Source: Luidia sarsii
Taxonomy: Eukaryota; Echinodermata; Asteroidea; Paxillosida; Luidiidae
Length of the DNA: 64,000 bases
Direction: 5' to 3'
NCBI GenBank assembly: GCA_949987565.1
Contig: OX465111.1
Location: 18,934,788 to 18,998,787 of the forward strand
The notes under the pieces are model-generated. The model did no database searches, was not told the origin of the DNA, and saw only the letters and a program-made list of their open reading frames with translations. This document shows, piece by piece, positions 52,101 through 62,550 of the stretch. The first letter of the stretch is position 1. Each line of letters starts with the position of its first letter. The translations under genes and the position numbers were made by a program.

Positions 52101-52263
52101 CCAGTCCAATTGTCTTTGATATTTCCGATATGTATATCTGAAAGCATCGCTTGGATAAGCCAAGGGAGTGGGGCTGCTACTCACAGTCCAATTTTTCGTC
52201 GAGCGTTCCTCTTGAGGTGACTGACAAGGCACAGATGAACTCTTTGAATGAAATGTACCCATC
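49043..52263 (-). CDS. NCS1: Neuronal calcium sensor 1 (frequenin), last four coding exons
   Basis: Exons 52263-52185, 50982-50894, 50247-50170 and 49138-49043 join with matching phases to give 113 residues to the stop. They start at the DG of EF-hand 2, equivalent to residue 77 of the 190-residue family, so the C-terminus has exactly the usual length. EF2: DGYISFKEF then [17 protein letters not shown]3: [12 protein letters not shown]. Linker [15 protein letters not shown]4: [12 protein letters not shown]. End: [10 protein letters not shown]. All calcium-coordinating acidic positions of EF3 and EF4 are present. The protein is a cytosolic or membrane-associated calcium sensor of neurons that modulates channels and PI4-kinase. 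The myristoylated N-terminus and EF1 exons were not found in the 12 kb upstream and may lie beyond the window. Confidence 0.93.
49244..49868 (+). repeat. 62-bp minisatellite in the NCS1 intron
   Basis: Ten units with AGGTGACTGAATACAATTGG and CAACCCTTTGTCTACCCACA; starts at 49261, 49328, 49390, 49452, 49514, 49575, 49637, 49699, 49767 and 49829. Confidence 0.95.
49870..49950. mobile_element. Hammerhead-like repeat, compact inverted pair
   Basis: CCTGACGTTTCGATCCTAGC...TTTCTCAAAGGTCCTGCTAG...GAAACGTCGGGCC: two cores share their inner end, making a near-perfect hairpin. It sits at the end of the 62-bp array in the NCS1 intron. Confidence 0.8.
50170..50247 (-). CDS. NCS1: NCS1 exon: linker and start of EF-hand 4
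   Basis: Acceptor CCTCGTAG, donor GTAAGG. Encodes [20 protein letters not shown] and FGQMDS, phase 0 in and out. Confidence 0.93.
50378..50656. mobile_element. Inverted-repeat element with GGCTTAGGCTT arms, in the NCS1 intron
   Basis: CCGGCTTAGGCTTAGGCTTC at the left; GAGCCTGAGCCTAAGCCGGG at the right. Confidence 0.75.
50894..50982 (-). CDS. NCS1: NCS1 exon: EF-hand 3
   Basis: Acceptor CAACCTTCAG, donor GTAAGC. Encodes [20 protein letters not shown] and IVDAIYKMV, with a complete 12-residue EF loop. Confidence 0.94.
51075..51237 (+). mobile_element. Hammerhead-like element with target-site duplication
   Basis: Element 51088-51224 between copies of ACATCTCTTTTGA. One core and the full tail. 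Confidence 0.88.
51566..51720 (+). mobile_element. SINE family 2
   Basis: CTTCTGACAGGTGCTCCCAC leader and GTCAGCTCAGTTGGCAGAGT; the B box is decayed. Confidence 0.65.
51926..51990 (-). pseudogene. Decayed copy of the NCS1 EF-hand 3 exon fragment
   Basis: About 63 nt match the exon at 50906-50968 with only a few changes. One change turns the CAG of TKQE into TAG. Both sides are AT-rich direct repeats (AATAACAAATAAAAA). Confidence 0.85.
52185..52263 (-). CDS. NCS1: NCS1 exon: EF-hand 2 and following helix
   Basis: Acceptor TCCCTGCAG, donor GTGAGT on the minus strand. Encodes [20 protein letters not shown] and LDEKLD plus one nucleotide of Trp. [12 protein letters not shown] is identical to vertebrate NCS-1. 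Confidence 0.93.
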
Positions 52264-52403
52264 CTGCAGGGACAAAAACAAAAGGGAAACGGAAAAAAAA
52301 TAGTTGAAAAGTCCGCAGAAGAAGACGGCCACTGACACAACAAGGATAAAACCAATGGACTGAAGTTAAGGTTAATCAGCATTTTTACGGCGGTTGATAG
52401 TTA

Positions 52404-52580
52404 CATGTTTCTGACTGGTGCCCCCACCCTGGCAAAGACCAGTTGTCTATTTGGGAAGGCCACCATCTAAGGGATGGATAGCTTAGATGGTAAGAGTGCC
52501 GTTACGCAAAACCAGAGGTCTGGGGATCAAATCCTGGTCCAGTCAAAGTTTCCTTCTTCATTTTTTTTCAATTCAGCATT
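52404..52580 (+). mobile_element. SINE family 2
   Basis: Leader CTGACTGGTGCCCCCACCCT, GGATAGCTTAGATGGTAAGA, GATCAAATCCTGGTCCAGTC and a TTTTCAATTCAGC tail. Confidence 0.8.
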
Positions 52581-52734
52581 TTTTATGAACATTAGACAAA
52601 ATGTGGAGGTTTGCATGGCGGGTTCACTGTGTAACTCTAGTAAATGGCACTCATCAGCGCCATACTCGAGCACACATGAGATCAAGCATTTGGTCACACT
52701 AAAAACCACTTTTTGATCATTTTGCTGTTATCAA

Positions 52735-52940
52735 TATAATTAATGAGGGCTTGGCATGTCTGATGCACAGTTAATAACAATGTATGCTCAATGCTTCACC
52801 TACAGGCAGCTTGGGTGGGATTCGAACCTGCGACTGCTGCTTTCTACATGTAGGGCAGATGTCATTGTCTTGACAACCAGACGACAGAGCTGGTTGTGTT
52901 AATTTGGTGGATTTGGATTTGTACAGTGGCGTGTGCTGTG
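52735..52940 (-). mobile_element. tRNA-derived SINE, family 1
   Basis: GGGTGGGATTCGAACCTGCG and ACGACAGAGCTGGTTG; the body is shortened. Confidence 0.75.
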
Positions 52941-53249
52941 TTTATTCAAAGATTCATATGCGTTGTTGATTCTCATCAATATATATTTTGTTTCTGCCTT
53001 TGAGAAAGGTCCACATTGTTATTAAGATGTAATATTATTGATGGCAATTTTATGGTCACCTTTGGACATTGTTCGTGGTGTTTCAATTTGATTACAATTT
53101 TGTTTTCGTTTTTGGGGGCTGTTGTTGATAGTGTCCTTCCCTTTGTGTTGCAACACACGGATGTACGAAAGTCTTAACTCTTAAGGTCATCAAGCAATCC
53201 AATTTTCCAGACCAATTAGTGAATTAATGTCCTCCGGAGAGACTTCGGG

Positions 53250-53630
53250 GGTGGGAGTGGGAGGGAGAGGGGAGGGGGAGGAGGAGGGGGAGGGGGAGGG
53301 GGAGGGGGAGGGGAAGGGGAGGGAGAGGGGGAGGGGGAGGGGAAGGGAAGGGAGAGGGGGAGGGGGAGGGGGAGGGGGGAGGGGGAGGGGGAGGGGGAGG
53401 GGGAGGGGGAGGGGGAGGGGGAGGGGGAGGGGGAGGGGAAGGGGAGGGAGAGGGGGAGGGGGAGGGGAAGGGAAGGGAGAGGGGGAGGGGGAGGGGGAGG
53501 GGGATGGGGAGGGGGATGGGGAGGGGGATGGGGAGGGGGATGGGGAGGGGGATGGGGAGGGGGATGGGGAGGGGGATGGGGAGGGGGATGGGGAGGGGGA
53601 GGGGGAGGGGGATGGGGAGGGGGCAAGGAT
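53250..53630 (+). repeat. GGGGGA / GGGGAT hexamer array
   Basis: Purine-rich hexamers; the right part alternates GGGGAGGGGGAT. Likely to form G-quadruplex or triplex structures. Confidence 0.95.
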
Positions 53631-53999
53631 GGAGAGCTTCCCAAGGTTTTCCCCAACTCTCCCCACCGCATGCTCATCGTGAGATACAGTGCCCAGCACC
53701 ATCCAATGACTGCTAAAATAACAGTGCCGTGAAAAGACCCCAAAATAGCACGGGCATGGTATTGACAAGAGCATCAGATGAAACAGCATTTTTTACGGCC
53801 TTGCTTTGAATCCGGTAAGTTGTCTCTCACAACAGCGGTGAGAGGAGAAGCGTGGGTAGAAGGCATGTACATTGTACTGAAGGGTTCTTTTGTGTGGAGG
53901 TTTTTATCTCCTAGAATCTGAAAACAACCTCGGAGCACGGGAGGAAAACGGTTGGGACTCAGTATTCAATGTTTGAGGAAAAAAATAAATAATATTAAG

Positions 54000-54150
54000 G
54001 GTGATACAGTGTGTATGTCAAAATGTTGCAAACTGCTTACTGATTAAAATGACCAAAATGTGGAGCTCAGAAATTAGTTGGGACAGACGTTAACGATCCT
54101 GACCGGATCGAAACGTCGGGCCTTCCTAACTTCTGACATTAATTTTGAAG
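54000..54150. mobile_element. Hammerhead-like repeat, decayed copy with tail
   Basis: Tail TGTTGCAAACTGCTTACTGA on the left and GATCGAAACGTCGGGCC on the right. Confidence 0.65.
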
Positions 54151-54689
54151 AAATTGCAGTAAATTGTTGGATGAACAGCGCCCTCATGTGACAGCACCGT
54201 GAGCACACCCCAAACCTCACCAGAGTCTGCTGTACTCATGACGAGTAACCACACCATATCTGATGGTGCCACGTTCAACAATGCCGAGATGCACCGGAAC
54301 AATTTTTGTTTCCCCTTTTTCTTTTTGAAAACGCCTGCAAGCAACTGAATCTCCGTGTCAAATAATCCTCCACATAAAAAAAATTACCCATACAGTGTAG
54401 GTGCTTACAGTTTATAGCTTTGCAGTAAATTTTTTTTTTTTTCATCCAAAGCCTCCGGACACTTAGGCAATGAAATCCCCCCCCCTATTAAAGGTGAACT
54501 CCAAACAACTGGGGAAAAAATGCTTCTATTTTGTCATAAAACAGAGGGGGAAAAGAAAGAAGCTTTTTGTAGCGTATTGGGTTTCAGCGGCCCCAGGAAT
54601 TGCTTTTAATTCTTGTCACCTGAGCCTTTGAGGGATTTTTGCAAGATCCTCGGAGCGGCAACTCACGGGAGATTGCTGCGGCCCGTGGG

Positions 54690-54785
54690 GAGGGGCTGGG
54701 GGGGGGGGAGGGGAGAGGAGGGGAGAGGAAGAGGGGGGGGGGCATTTTCTGTCTTTTTGATCGGCAGGGGGGGGGGGGGTCACAT
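54690..54785 (+). repeat. G-rich low-complexity segment
   Basis: Runs of 7-11 G separated by GAGA and GCATTTTC. No coding evidence. Confidence 0.8.
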
Positions 54786-55155
54786 TCCACCTGTCCCTGC
54801 ATGCGCGTCCCATTCCTCAAAGAGATAGCGGACACGAGCCCAGCCTAACGAGAAACGAGAATCGCATATCTGTCCGATGAATGTGTACGGTCAGTGGTCT
54901 GGCATTAGCGATTCAAATCCCAATAGAGATAGATGAACAAGATAAGGCAGGATTAATGTCCCTCTCTCTCCCTCTCCTTCTCTCCCTCTCTCCCCAGAGG
55001 TCACACGTTAATTTTCGCACAAATCGTTTCTCACTACGCGTCCGTGTGATTTTTAACATCGAAGCGATATTTTGGAGGAGGGCCGGATCTCGGTGTTTCG
55101 TAACATGGCCATACATGGGACCCTCGTCTTTGCTGGACATGGATTACTTTCTCAC

Positions 55156-55686
55156 TACTCAGATTTTTTGAGGACAAAACAGATACATGTACACGAAGGA
55201 AGGGGGGAGAGAGTGAATAGGACACGGATGAGAAACAGAGGACAAAGAGTGAAACTTGTCCTCTGTTTCTGATCCGTGTCCTATTCACTCTCTCCCCCCT
55301 TCCTTCGTGTACATGTATCTGTTTTGTCCTTGTCACTCTGCCTTTGAAAAAGGTCCTGCTAGAGAAAGACAATCTCTGCTTCTTGCATAGTTGTACTTGT
55401 TTGCTTGTTTTCTGTTTGTTTGTCTGTCTGTCTGTTTGTTTGTTGTTTGTATGGCCTTTGTTTGTAAGATTGTACTTCTCTTCTTTTGTTTTAATGTATG
55501 TTTGTTCTATGAATGATATCCATTATTTATTTAACTATTTCATTTCATTCATTCTCTCTACCTTTGAGAAAGGTCCTGCTAGGATCGAAACGTAAGGCCC
55601 ACTAAATTTCAAGATTTACATTTTGGTAATTTTAGTCAGTAAGCAGTTTGCAACATTTTTGTATATATCACCTTTATACTCAGATT
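55156..55686 (+). mobile_element. Long hammerhead-like element carrying a LINE 3' segment
   Basis: Element 55166-55676 between copies of TACTCAGATT. It contains a 65-bp inverted repeat (GTACACGAAGGAAGG... and its complement) and a block at 55365-55555 almost identical to 61921-62105. It ends with a core and the full tail. Confidence 0.85.
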
Positions 55687-55689
55687 AGT

Positions 55690-56790
55690 GATTTTTTAAC
55701 ATCGTTTTTTTTTTTAGCTGTAGTGAGAAACGGCCTTATGCCTCCTAGTGCAATACACATCGAAGCAAACACGTACAGCGACGAGTGTAAATTGTAGGAA
55801 AGCACAGATAGAAAAAAACAACTCGGCTGTAGGCTGCCTGAATCCATTCCGGCTGTTATCCCAGCCTGAATGAGACCCAGCCTGTCCTGGTAACCCGCCT
55901 CAAGCCATCCCCAGCAACACATTACAATAATCGCTGCGGTTAATCACGTCGGCCAAACACAACAGAACGGGGGGCCCTTGCACGATCCGGACAGGTAGGG
56001 GTGTGTCTGGCTAAAGCCGTGTCCCTGCCCATGTCTGCACATAATCTTTTTGCTTTTTTATTCATCTTTTTTATACAAATGAGGAGCAAGGGAAAAAATA
56101 TAAAATGAAGATTCACGCCACAGGCAAACCTGACGATCACGTCACCAACCAAAACCACTAGAAACTCCACGGGGGTAGAGTAAATCAATACGACTGGCAG
56201 TAATAGTGCTAAGTGGTAATGTACACTTCGCGACGATATTGGCTTTTTCCCGACGCGACTCCGCAGTGCTGTGTCGAGATGGCAAGTATCCGTGGCAACT
56301 CAACCCGCGCCATTTTTTTTTGGGGGGGGTTTGTTCTGAATTGAACTTTTACAGATGGGTTTTAGTTTTCTGCGGTAATGCCGTGGGTACGGCAATGGGC
56401 GGATACACGGAGGTTTCCATTCGCATTTCTGTTAGCTTTTTCCTTGACTAACACCTCTGAGTGTTTTTGTCTGGGAGGCGGATGGGAAATCAATAGCAAT
56501 TGGCTTTAAAGTGAGCTTGCGTGCGTACGGTAACGTCATCCGAGCGGAGGAGTCAAAGAGTGGGTTTGCGCTGGCATTTACTGCAGATCCCTGACACTTC
56601 CGTCACGTCTGAGGAAATGCATTTCAAGGGTATGTTAACTTAGGTTTCAAGCCGACGGGTATAACTATGCTGGGGTTCGAGGAATGCTCAAGCTGACTCA
56701 AGCTCATCATTCACATGAATCCAAGGCTTTCAAAATACCACAACCAGGCTTGTTTTGTGAAGGGTTTGGGCTCAAGTGCAAGCAGAAGGC
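55690..56790. other. No gene seen
   Basis: Moderate GC, no splice-bracketed coding segment that I could place in NCS1. Confidence 0.45.
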
Positions 56791-56794
56791 CTAG

Positions 56795-56935
56795 TCTTTC
56801 TCAAAGGCATGATCCTGCCTTTGAGAAGAAAGGTCCTGCTAGGATCAAAAGGTTAGGCCCCCCAATTTGTGAGATTTTTGCATTTTGGTCATTTGAGTCA
56901 GTAAGCAACATTTTGTTGAATTTGAATTTTGAATT
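56795..56935 (+). mobile_element. Hammerhead-like repeat, decayed copy with tail
   Basis: TGCCTTTGAGAAGAAAGGTC then CTGCTAGGATCAAAAGG, and tail GAGTCAGTAAGCAACATTTT. Confidence 0.65.
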
Positions 56936-56939
56936 TTGA

Positions 56940-57085
56940 AAAATGGCAAAGAAAACTTTGATTGGACCCGGACTTGAACCCGAGACCTCTAAGTTTACGT
57001 ACCAGCGCTCTTACCATCTGAGCTATCCAGCCCTTAGATGGTAGCCTTCCCAATTAATACTATTGACTAGCCTTTGCCTTTTTAT
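56940..57085 (-). mobile_element. SINE family 2
   Basis: GGACTTGAACCCGAGACCTC and CTCTTACCATCTGAGCTATC (minus-strand B and A boxes), then CCAGCCCTTAGATGG. Confidence 0.8.
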
Positions 57086-57311
57086 ATTAGAAAAATACTC
57101 AAATTACAAATTCTGCATAATTGTCAGGGATATTTCGGCCGGCTCAACCAGGTGTGAGAAACACCACAGAACTTGGAAGATCATTCCATGCAATTCAATA
57201 AGGTAGTCAGAGTGCTTGCAGTGACTGTACCCCAGGAGTAATCAATCCTCCTAAACAATGAGGTTTGTGGCCGTCCAATCGAATCCACCATCTTGATTTG
57301 CTAGTCTCCAT

Positions 57312-58325
57312 GGCCCTTTACGAGATAAAGGCTTCAGCTTGGGCTTTGCCTTTATTTCTCAAACCCCCCTGGAAATGAGGCAGGGGCAGGGGCAGGGGCA
57401 GAGGCAGAGGCAGAGGGCAGAGGGCAAGGCAGAGGCAGAGGGCAGAGGGCAGAGGGCAGAGGCAGGGGCAGAGGCAGAGGCAGAGGGTAGAGGCAGAGGC
57501 AGGGGCAGAGGCAGGGGCAGAGGGTAGAGGCAGAGGCAGAGGGTAGAGGCAGGGGTAGAGGCAGAGTGCAGAGGGCAAGGCAGAGGCAGAGGGCAGAGGC
57601 AGAGGCAGGGGCAGAGGAAGAGGGTAGAGGCAGAGGCAGAGGCAGAGGCAGAGGCAGAGGCAGAGGCAGAGGGCAGAGGGCAAGGCAGAGGCAGAGGCAG
57701 AGGCAGAGGGCAGAGGCAGAGGCAGAGGCAGAGGGCAGAGGCAGAGGCAGAGGCAGAGGCAGAGGGCAGAGGGCAGAGGGCAAGGCAGAGGCAGAGGCAG
57801 AGGCAGAGGGCAGAGGCAGAGGCAGGGGCAGAGGCAGAGGCAGAGGGTAGAGGCAGAGGCAGGGGCAGAGGCAGGGGCAGAGGCAGAGGGTAGAGGCAGA
57901 GGCAGAGGGTAGAGGCAGGGGCAGAGGCAGAGTGCAGAGGGCAAGGCAGAGGGCAAGGCAGAGGCAGAGGGCAAGGCAGAGGCAGAGGCAGAGGCAGAGG
58001 CAGAGGCAGAGGGCAGAGGCAGATGCAGGGGCAGAGGCAGAGGCAGAAGGTAGAGGCAGAGGCAGGGGCAGAGGCAGAGGGTAGAGGCAGAGGCAGAGGG
58101 TAGAGGCAGGGGCAGAGGCAGAGTGCAGAGGGCAAGGCAGAGGGCAAGGCAGAGGCAGAGGGCAAGGCAGAGGCAGAGGCAGAGGCAGAGGCAGAGGCAG
58201 AGGGCAGAGGCAGAGGCAGGGGCAGAGGCAGAGGCAGAAGGTAGAGGCAGAGGCAGGGGCAGAGGCAGGGGCAGAGGGTAGAGGCAGAGGCAGAGGCAGA
58301 GGCAGAGGCAGAGGCAGAGGCAGAG

Positions 58326-58357
<32 letters not shown>

Positions 58358-58465
58358 AGAGGCAGAGGCAGAGGCAGAGGCAGAGGCAGAGGCAGAGGCA
58401 GAGGCAGAGGCAGAGGCAGAGACAGAAGCAGAGGCAGAGGCAGAGCCATAGATTTGTAAAGGGCC
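57312..58465. mobile_element. Inverted-repeat element expanded by a GGCAGA hexamer array
   Basis: Ends GGCCCTTTAC and GTAAAGGGCC. The left flank AAGGCTTCAGCTTGGGCTTT resembles the GGCTTAGGCTT elements. The inside is about 1.07 kb of GGCAGA with GGGCAGA, GGTAGA and GGCAAG variants. Confidence 0.7.
57375..58447 (+). repeat. GGCAGA hexanucleotide array
   Basis: About 175 hexamers, interrupted by 7-mers such as GAGGGCA. Long open frames of Leu/Pro/Ala on the other strand are a by-product of the repeat. Larger sub-blocks (for example around 57790-57990 and 57990-58200) recur. Confidence 0.95.
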
Positions 58466-59279
58466 TATTTCATGCATAGCCTTGGCTCCCATTCACGGCA
58501 AGCAGTTCCTGCTGCCAATGGGACTGCAGTGAGTCTGCTACCACTGCCTGACGTGTACTGCCTGTTACAAATGTAGGATGGGTCCTTCAGGATTTTCAGT
58601 CTTTCCTTTGTACCTAAAAGTTGAACTTATAAAATGCCCTCATGAATAAAGAGCAAACTCTGACGTTTAAAAAGGTCAACATGTCAGGGCCTCTGAATTT
58701 GTGAAAAGAGCAAATTTCAAAGGAAATGTCTATCAAAGGAAAAAAACTCTGTCCCGAACAAAAGTGATGTCAATTTTGGGTATGCATGTAAAGTATCTAA
58801 CTGTACATGTACTGAACTCAATGACAGTCTCCCCTACTCAACATATACGGTAATGAAGACTGAATGCCCCGTGCTTTGCCCGAATGCCTGATAATCAGGC
58901 AGCTTGGGTGGGATTCACGTACATGTACGGTAAACTAGTTAATATGCAATGTCTGTGACTTCATTCAAGTCCCCTTCGTGCGTGAGGCTCATAAAGAGGT
59001 CTAGTCACTACGGGGTATTCTCTGGGAAGATTCTATTGACTTAAACGTTTGGTATTCCAGTAATGGACTTTCCGATATGCATACATACGGATCATGTAAA
59101 TGGGACAACCATATGAGAGACGTGAACTGTCTAGACAGTGTGGTCAGAGTACTACACTGTAAACTAGGGGACTGATATGCAATCTTATACTGGGCACAAA
59201 ATACATATAGCTGTTATAAGCAAAGGTGATTGTATTGAAAAATTGTACGCGTGAGTGACTAAGTAAAATACAAAAACTG
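58466..59279. other. No gene seen
   Basis: Only a SINE fragment and a decayed GACGTTTAAAAAGGTCAACA remnant of the hammerhead-like repeat. Confidence 0.5.
58840..58930 (-). mobile_element. SINE family 1, fragment
   Basis: GCCCCGTGCTTTGCCCGAAT then CAGGCAGCTTGGGTGGGATT; broken off in the B box. Confidence 0.6.
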
Positions 59280-59470
59280 ATCAGCAAATCTGACAAAACG
59301 TCAGGCCCTCAATGACTGTTTTTGAGAAAAATATTGTGTGATAGATATACCATGACCTGCTGAGAAAGGTCCTGCTAAGATCGAAACGTCAGGCCCACTA
59401 AATCTTGAGATTTGCATTTCGGTAATTTTAGTCAGTTAGCAGTTTGCAACATTTTTGGATATCACTTTAA
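59280..59470 (+). mobile_element. Hammerhead-like repeat with tail
   Basis: GAGAAAGGTCCTGCTAAGAT then CGAAACGTCAGGCCCAC, tail to GGATATCAC. A second decayed core lies just left. Confidence 0.75.
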
Positions 59471-59722
59471 GTTCCGCAACGTACAAATGTTGCGTAAGTC
59501 TTGCGCCATAATGGCTCTTTTATGCACTATTTAGAAATGGCGGCAAAATGTTGCGTAAGTTACGCAACAAAATGTTGCGTACACAACATTTGAAGTTTTG
59601 TGAAATCGGCTGCAGGTCCTTTCCCATCATGCAAACCTTCAAATCCTATCCACTAGTTCTATATTGGGTACGATATAAATGAACTACGTGTACTGTTTGT
59701 ATGAAGGTATGTACAGTATTTG

Positions 59723-60185
59723 CACATTTGTGCCCCGGCACAGCGACATGAGAAATATCCCACCAAAACACTTTTTGAGTCAACAATGCCTGAAGTCAAA
59801 GTATCTTCTCAATTCGATAAATAAAAAAAATCAATTTTTGTTTGATTGTATTTTCGGAAAGTTAATGTATCAATTGGAGGATATTACGTCCAAAGGATTT
59901 TTCTAAAATCCATCTCTAAATGTTGAAAAAACAAGGATTTTGGGGGAGTGTTTGTGTACTGTTTTCATAAAAATGTAAAGTTCCTGCCTTTTTGAATAGC
60001 CGCTTTCGAGTCTGGTACCAAACGAACGAGCGAAGTCCCCTTGTACTATTTACAACAAAGTTCACACGGAAATAATTTTGATATCATTTGAAAGCTAATG
60101 GTATACTCTTTCACATCATTAGAAAATCTCAACATCTCAAAAGTGGGGGTTATTCCTCATTATGCTGTGCCGGGTCACATTTGTT
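59723..60185. mobile_element. Inverted-repeat element with GTGACCCGGCACAGC-like ends
   Basis: ACATTTGTGCCCCGGCACAG at the left; TGCTGTGCCGGGTCACATTT at the right. No coding capacity. Confidence 0.75.
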
Positions 60186-60559
60186 GAGCACCAGGCTCAG
60201 AGGAGTGTATCCACACCCACACAGCATGCAGTCTTCATCCATTCAAAGTGCACACGTCAGAGCTAACATGTACTAACTACCCATGACAAAATGCCTGTGT
60301 CTATCAGTACGACATGGATACATGAACAGTGCCATCAGACAATGTGTCTCAAGGGAGAAGGCTACCAATTATGAATGCCGAACATATGGAGGCAATGTGC
60401 ATGTTCAGTGCATGTATGCATGTACATGAGAGCCATTTGTAATGTTGTATAGTTCATGAATGAGTCAAGGTTGAGAAAAACTTACAGAGTCATTCTCTTA
60501 AGAAAAGACCCAATGAATACCTGAAGCTCAAAGATTAGTTGTAACTGATGCAGATGAAT

Positions 60560-61060
60560 CCTATTTGCCTTCTGCAGGATTCTGCAGGATTCAGGGCACA
60601 TGAGAGTTGACACATTGCAGGATTGTGCAGGATTCAGGGCACATGAGAGTTGACACATTGCAGGATTGTGCAAGATACAGGCTACTACTATCAAAGTGCT
60701 GGAGAAGGATTTTGCAGGATTGAGGGCACATGAGAGTTGACACACTGTAGAAATGTGCAGGATTGAGGGCATAAGGCGATTTTGTCAGTAGGAAAATGCA
60801 GGATGCTGGTAACAATTTGGACGTCGTTGTGGCTTTTGTGAAGAGATTATCTGTTCGAAAAAGGGCCCATTATTCTAAGCTGAAAAGAGTCTTTGTTTAG
60901 AATGTGGACTAAAACTCCATAAGCTCAGTGCAGGATTTGGCAGGATTCAGGCAATGGTCCACAGTAGCCAGTACTGCAGGATTTGGCAGGATTCAGGTCA
61001 CATGGAGCTTTGAACAAGGTAGGATAGCAGGATTTTGCAGGATTCAGGTTATATCCTACA
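60560..61060 (+). repeat. AGGATT minisatellite cluster 2
   Basis: Repeats of GCAGGATTGTGCAGGATTCA and GGGCACATGAGAGTTGACAC, with GAAAATGCAGGATGCTGGTA as in cluster 1. Confidence 0.8.
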
Positions 61061-61764
61061 AACAATTGGTAGGGGGTTAGGGTTGTAGATGATTTTTATT
61101 TGGGTAACAGAAAACAGCATCATTTTCATCCAAAATTCATATCTAGGTCACATCGTCGCCCGACAAAAATCGATTTGCTGTTTAGCAACCAAACCCTCAT
61201 TTGATATGTATCTTGGTCGTGGCAAAATAAAAAAAAAAATTGAAAATGAAAATAAAATCTGATATGGTTCAGTCAGTGCTGTATCAGGGCAGACTCTGAA
61301 TGAAGGTTTATTTTTATATCTTGGAAGATACACAGAGATTGCGGTAACTGATAGCCTAGGTGTGAATGGTGTTCAGAGGAGGTGGGGGGGGGGGGTGATA
61401 CAGACACGGCCCCAAAGCCATAGTTGTCTATCCTCGGCTGTAGGTGATACAGCCACCCTGGATTGGATTACCTCTAAGAATCCCGTGGGGGGGGGGCGGG
61501 GTAAATGTGATAGTTTCTCCACCTCCCACTGTCCGCCGCTCCCGGGCCCTGCCCTCAACCCCCCCCCCATCCCCTCTTCTCCCCTCTTCTCCCCCTCCCT
61601 TGAATCCAATAAGTCCAATAAAAGCCACCACTGAGAATTGACGTGGATAATGGTGGTACAGGCTTGAAGGTTTGGAAGCACGAGGCGGAAAGTTTGCAGC
61701 GAGCCTGCGTCACCGTAGTATGCCATCTCTTCTGAGACAGCGTACGGCTAAGAAAGAACTAAGT

Positions 61765-61832
61765 GTAATTCTGCCTTTGGTAAAGGTCCTGCTAGGGTTG
61801 AAAAACATCAGGCCCTCCTAATTTTTGACATT
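61765..61832 (+). mobile_element. Hammerhead-like repeat, decayed copy
   Basis: TCTGCCTTTGGTAAAGGTCC then TGCTAGGGTTGAAAAACATC. Confidence 0.65.
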
Positions 61833-61914
61833 CAAAAGATGTAAATGTACAGCACATGTAATGCACGTACACATGTGTACGTTCATTTGAATTTGTATGT
61901 ATACAGACAGGCTC

Positions 61915-62222
61915 TGTCTTAGAGAAAGACAATCTCTGCTTCTTGCATAGTTGTACTTGTTTGCTTGTTTTCTGTTTGTTTGTCTGTCTGTCTGTTTGTT
62001 TGTTGTTTGTATGGCCTTTGTTTGTAAGATTGTAACTTCTCTTCTTTTGTTTTAATGTATGTTGGTTCTATGAATGATATCCATTATTTATTTAACTATT
62101 TCATTGTAAATTAATTGATCAAATTAGTGTTTTATTTACCGGTATTTATTATACATTGTATCTCCCTGTAACTGGCATTTTGTTTGCTGTTGGATGAGAT
62201 TAATAAATAAGAATAATAAGGA
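61915..62222 (+). mobile_element. LINE 3' end
   Basis: Block with GACAATCTCTGCTTCTTGCA, TGTTTGTCTGTCTGTCTGTT and the tail GATGAGATTAATAAATAAGA. The same block is carried inside the element at 55166-55676. Typical of a LINE 3' untranslated tail. Confidence 0.65.
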
Positions 62223-62329
62223 AATAAGAAAGGTCATGCTAAGATCAAAACAGCAGACCCTCTACTGTTTGGAGATTTGGGTCATTTTTAGAGAGTATTC
62301 ACATTTTTGTTGATTTCTCTAGGCTTACA

Positions 62330-62550
62330 AAGAGGCCAACAGATCTCATTTTCCGTATGGATAGTCAAATGAGATTTGACCCAATCCCAGTTGGAATCCA
62401 GCAGTCTCCTGAAGACGAGCAGAGTATACTGTTCGAAACGTCGAGTTCCTCCGGTTCTTTTCAGAACCACACTTACTCACAAAAGAGAATTTACATGGTG
62501 TCTCCGCAAACCTATTTCTCCTCGTATGGATATTGTTCTTTTTAATTCTC
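62330..62550 (+). mobile_element. Penelope-like fragment with hammerhead-like core
   Basis: CTC (62406-62408), CTGAAGA (62409-62415), stem CGAGCAG/CTGTTCG with loop AGTATA, AAAC, GTC, GAG. One core base differs from CTGATGA. The rest matches the copy at 19.5 kb. Confidence 0.62.

Noticed and set aside
53190..53789. Open frames of 150-200 codons on both strands
   Set aside because: Products of the GGGGGA array (Ser-Pro, Pro-His, Gly-Arg runs); no domain, no splice context.
57352..58492. Open frames of more than 360 codons on the minus strand
   Set aside because: They consist only of Leu/Pro/Ala/Ser/Cys from the GGCAGA array and exist in several frames at once.
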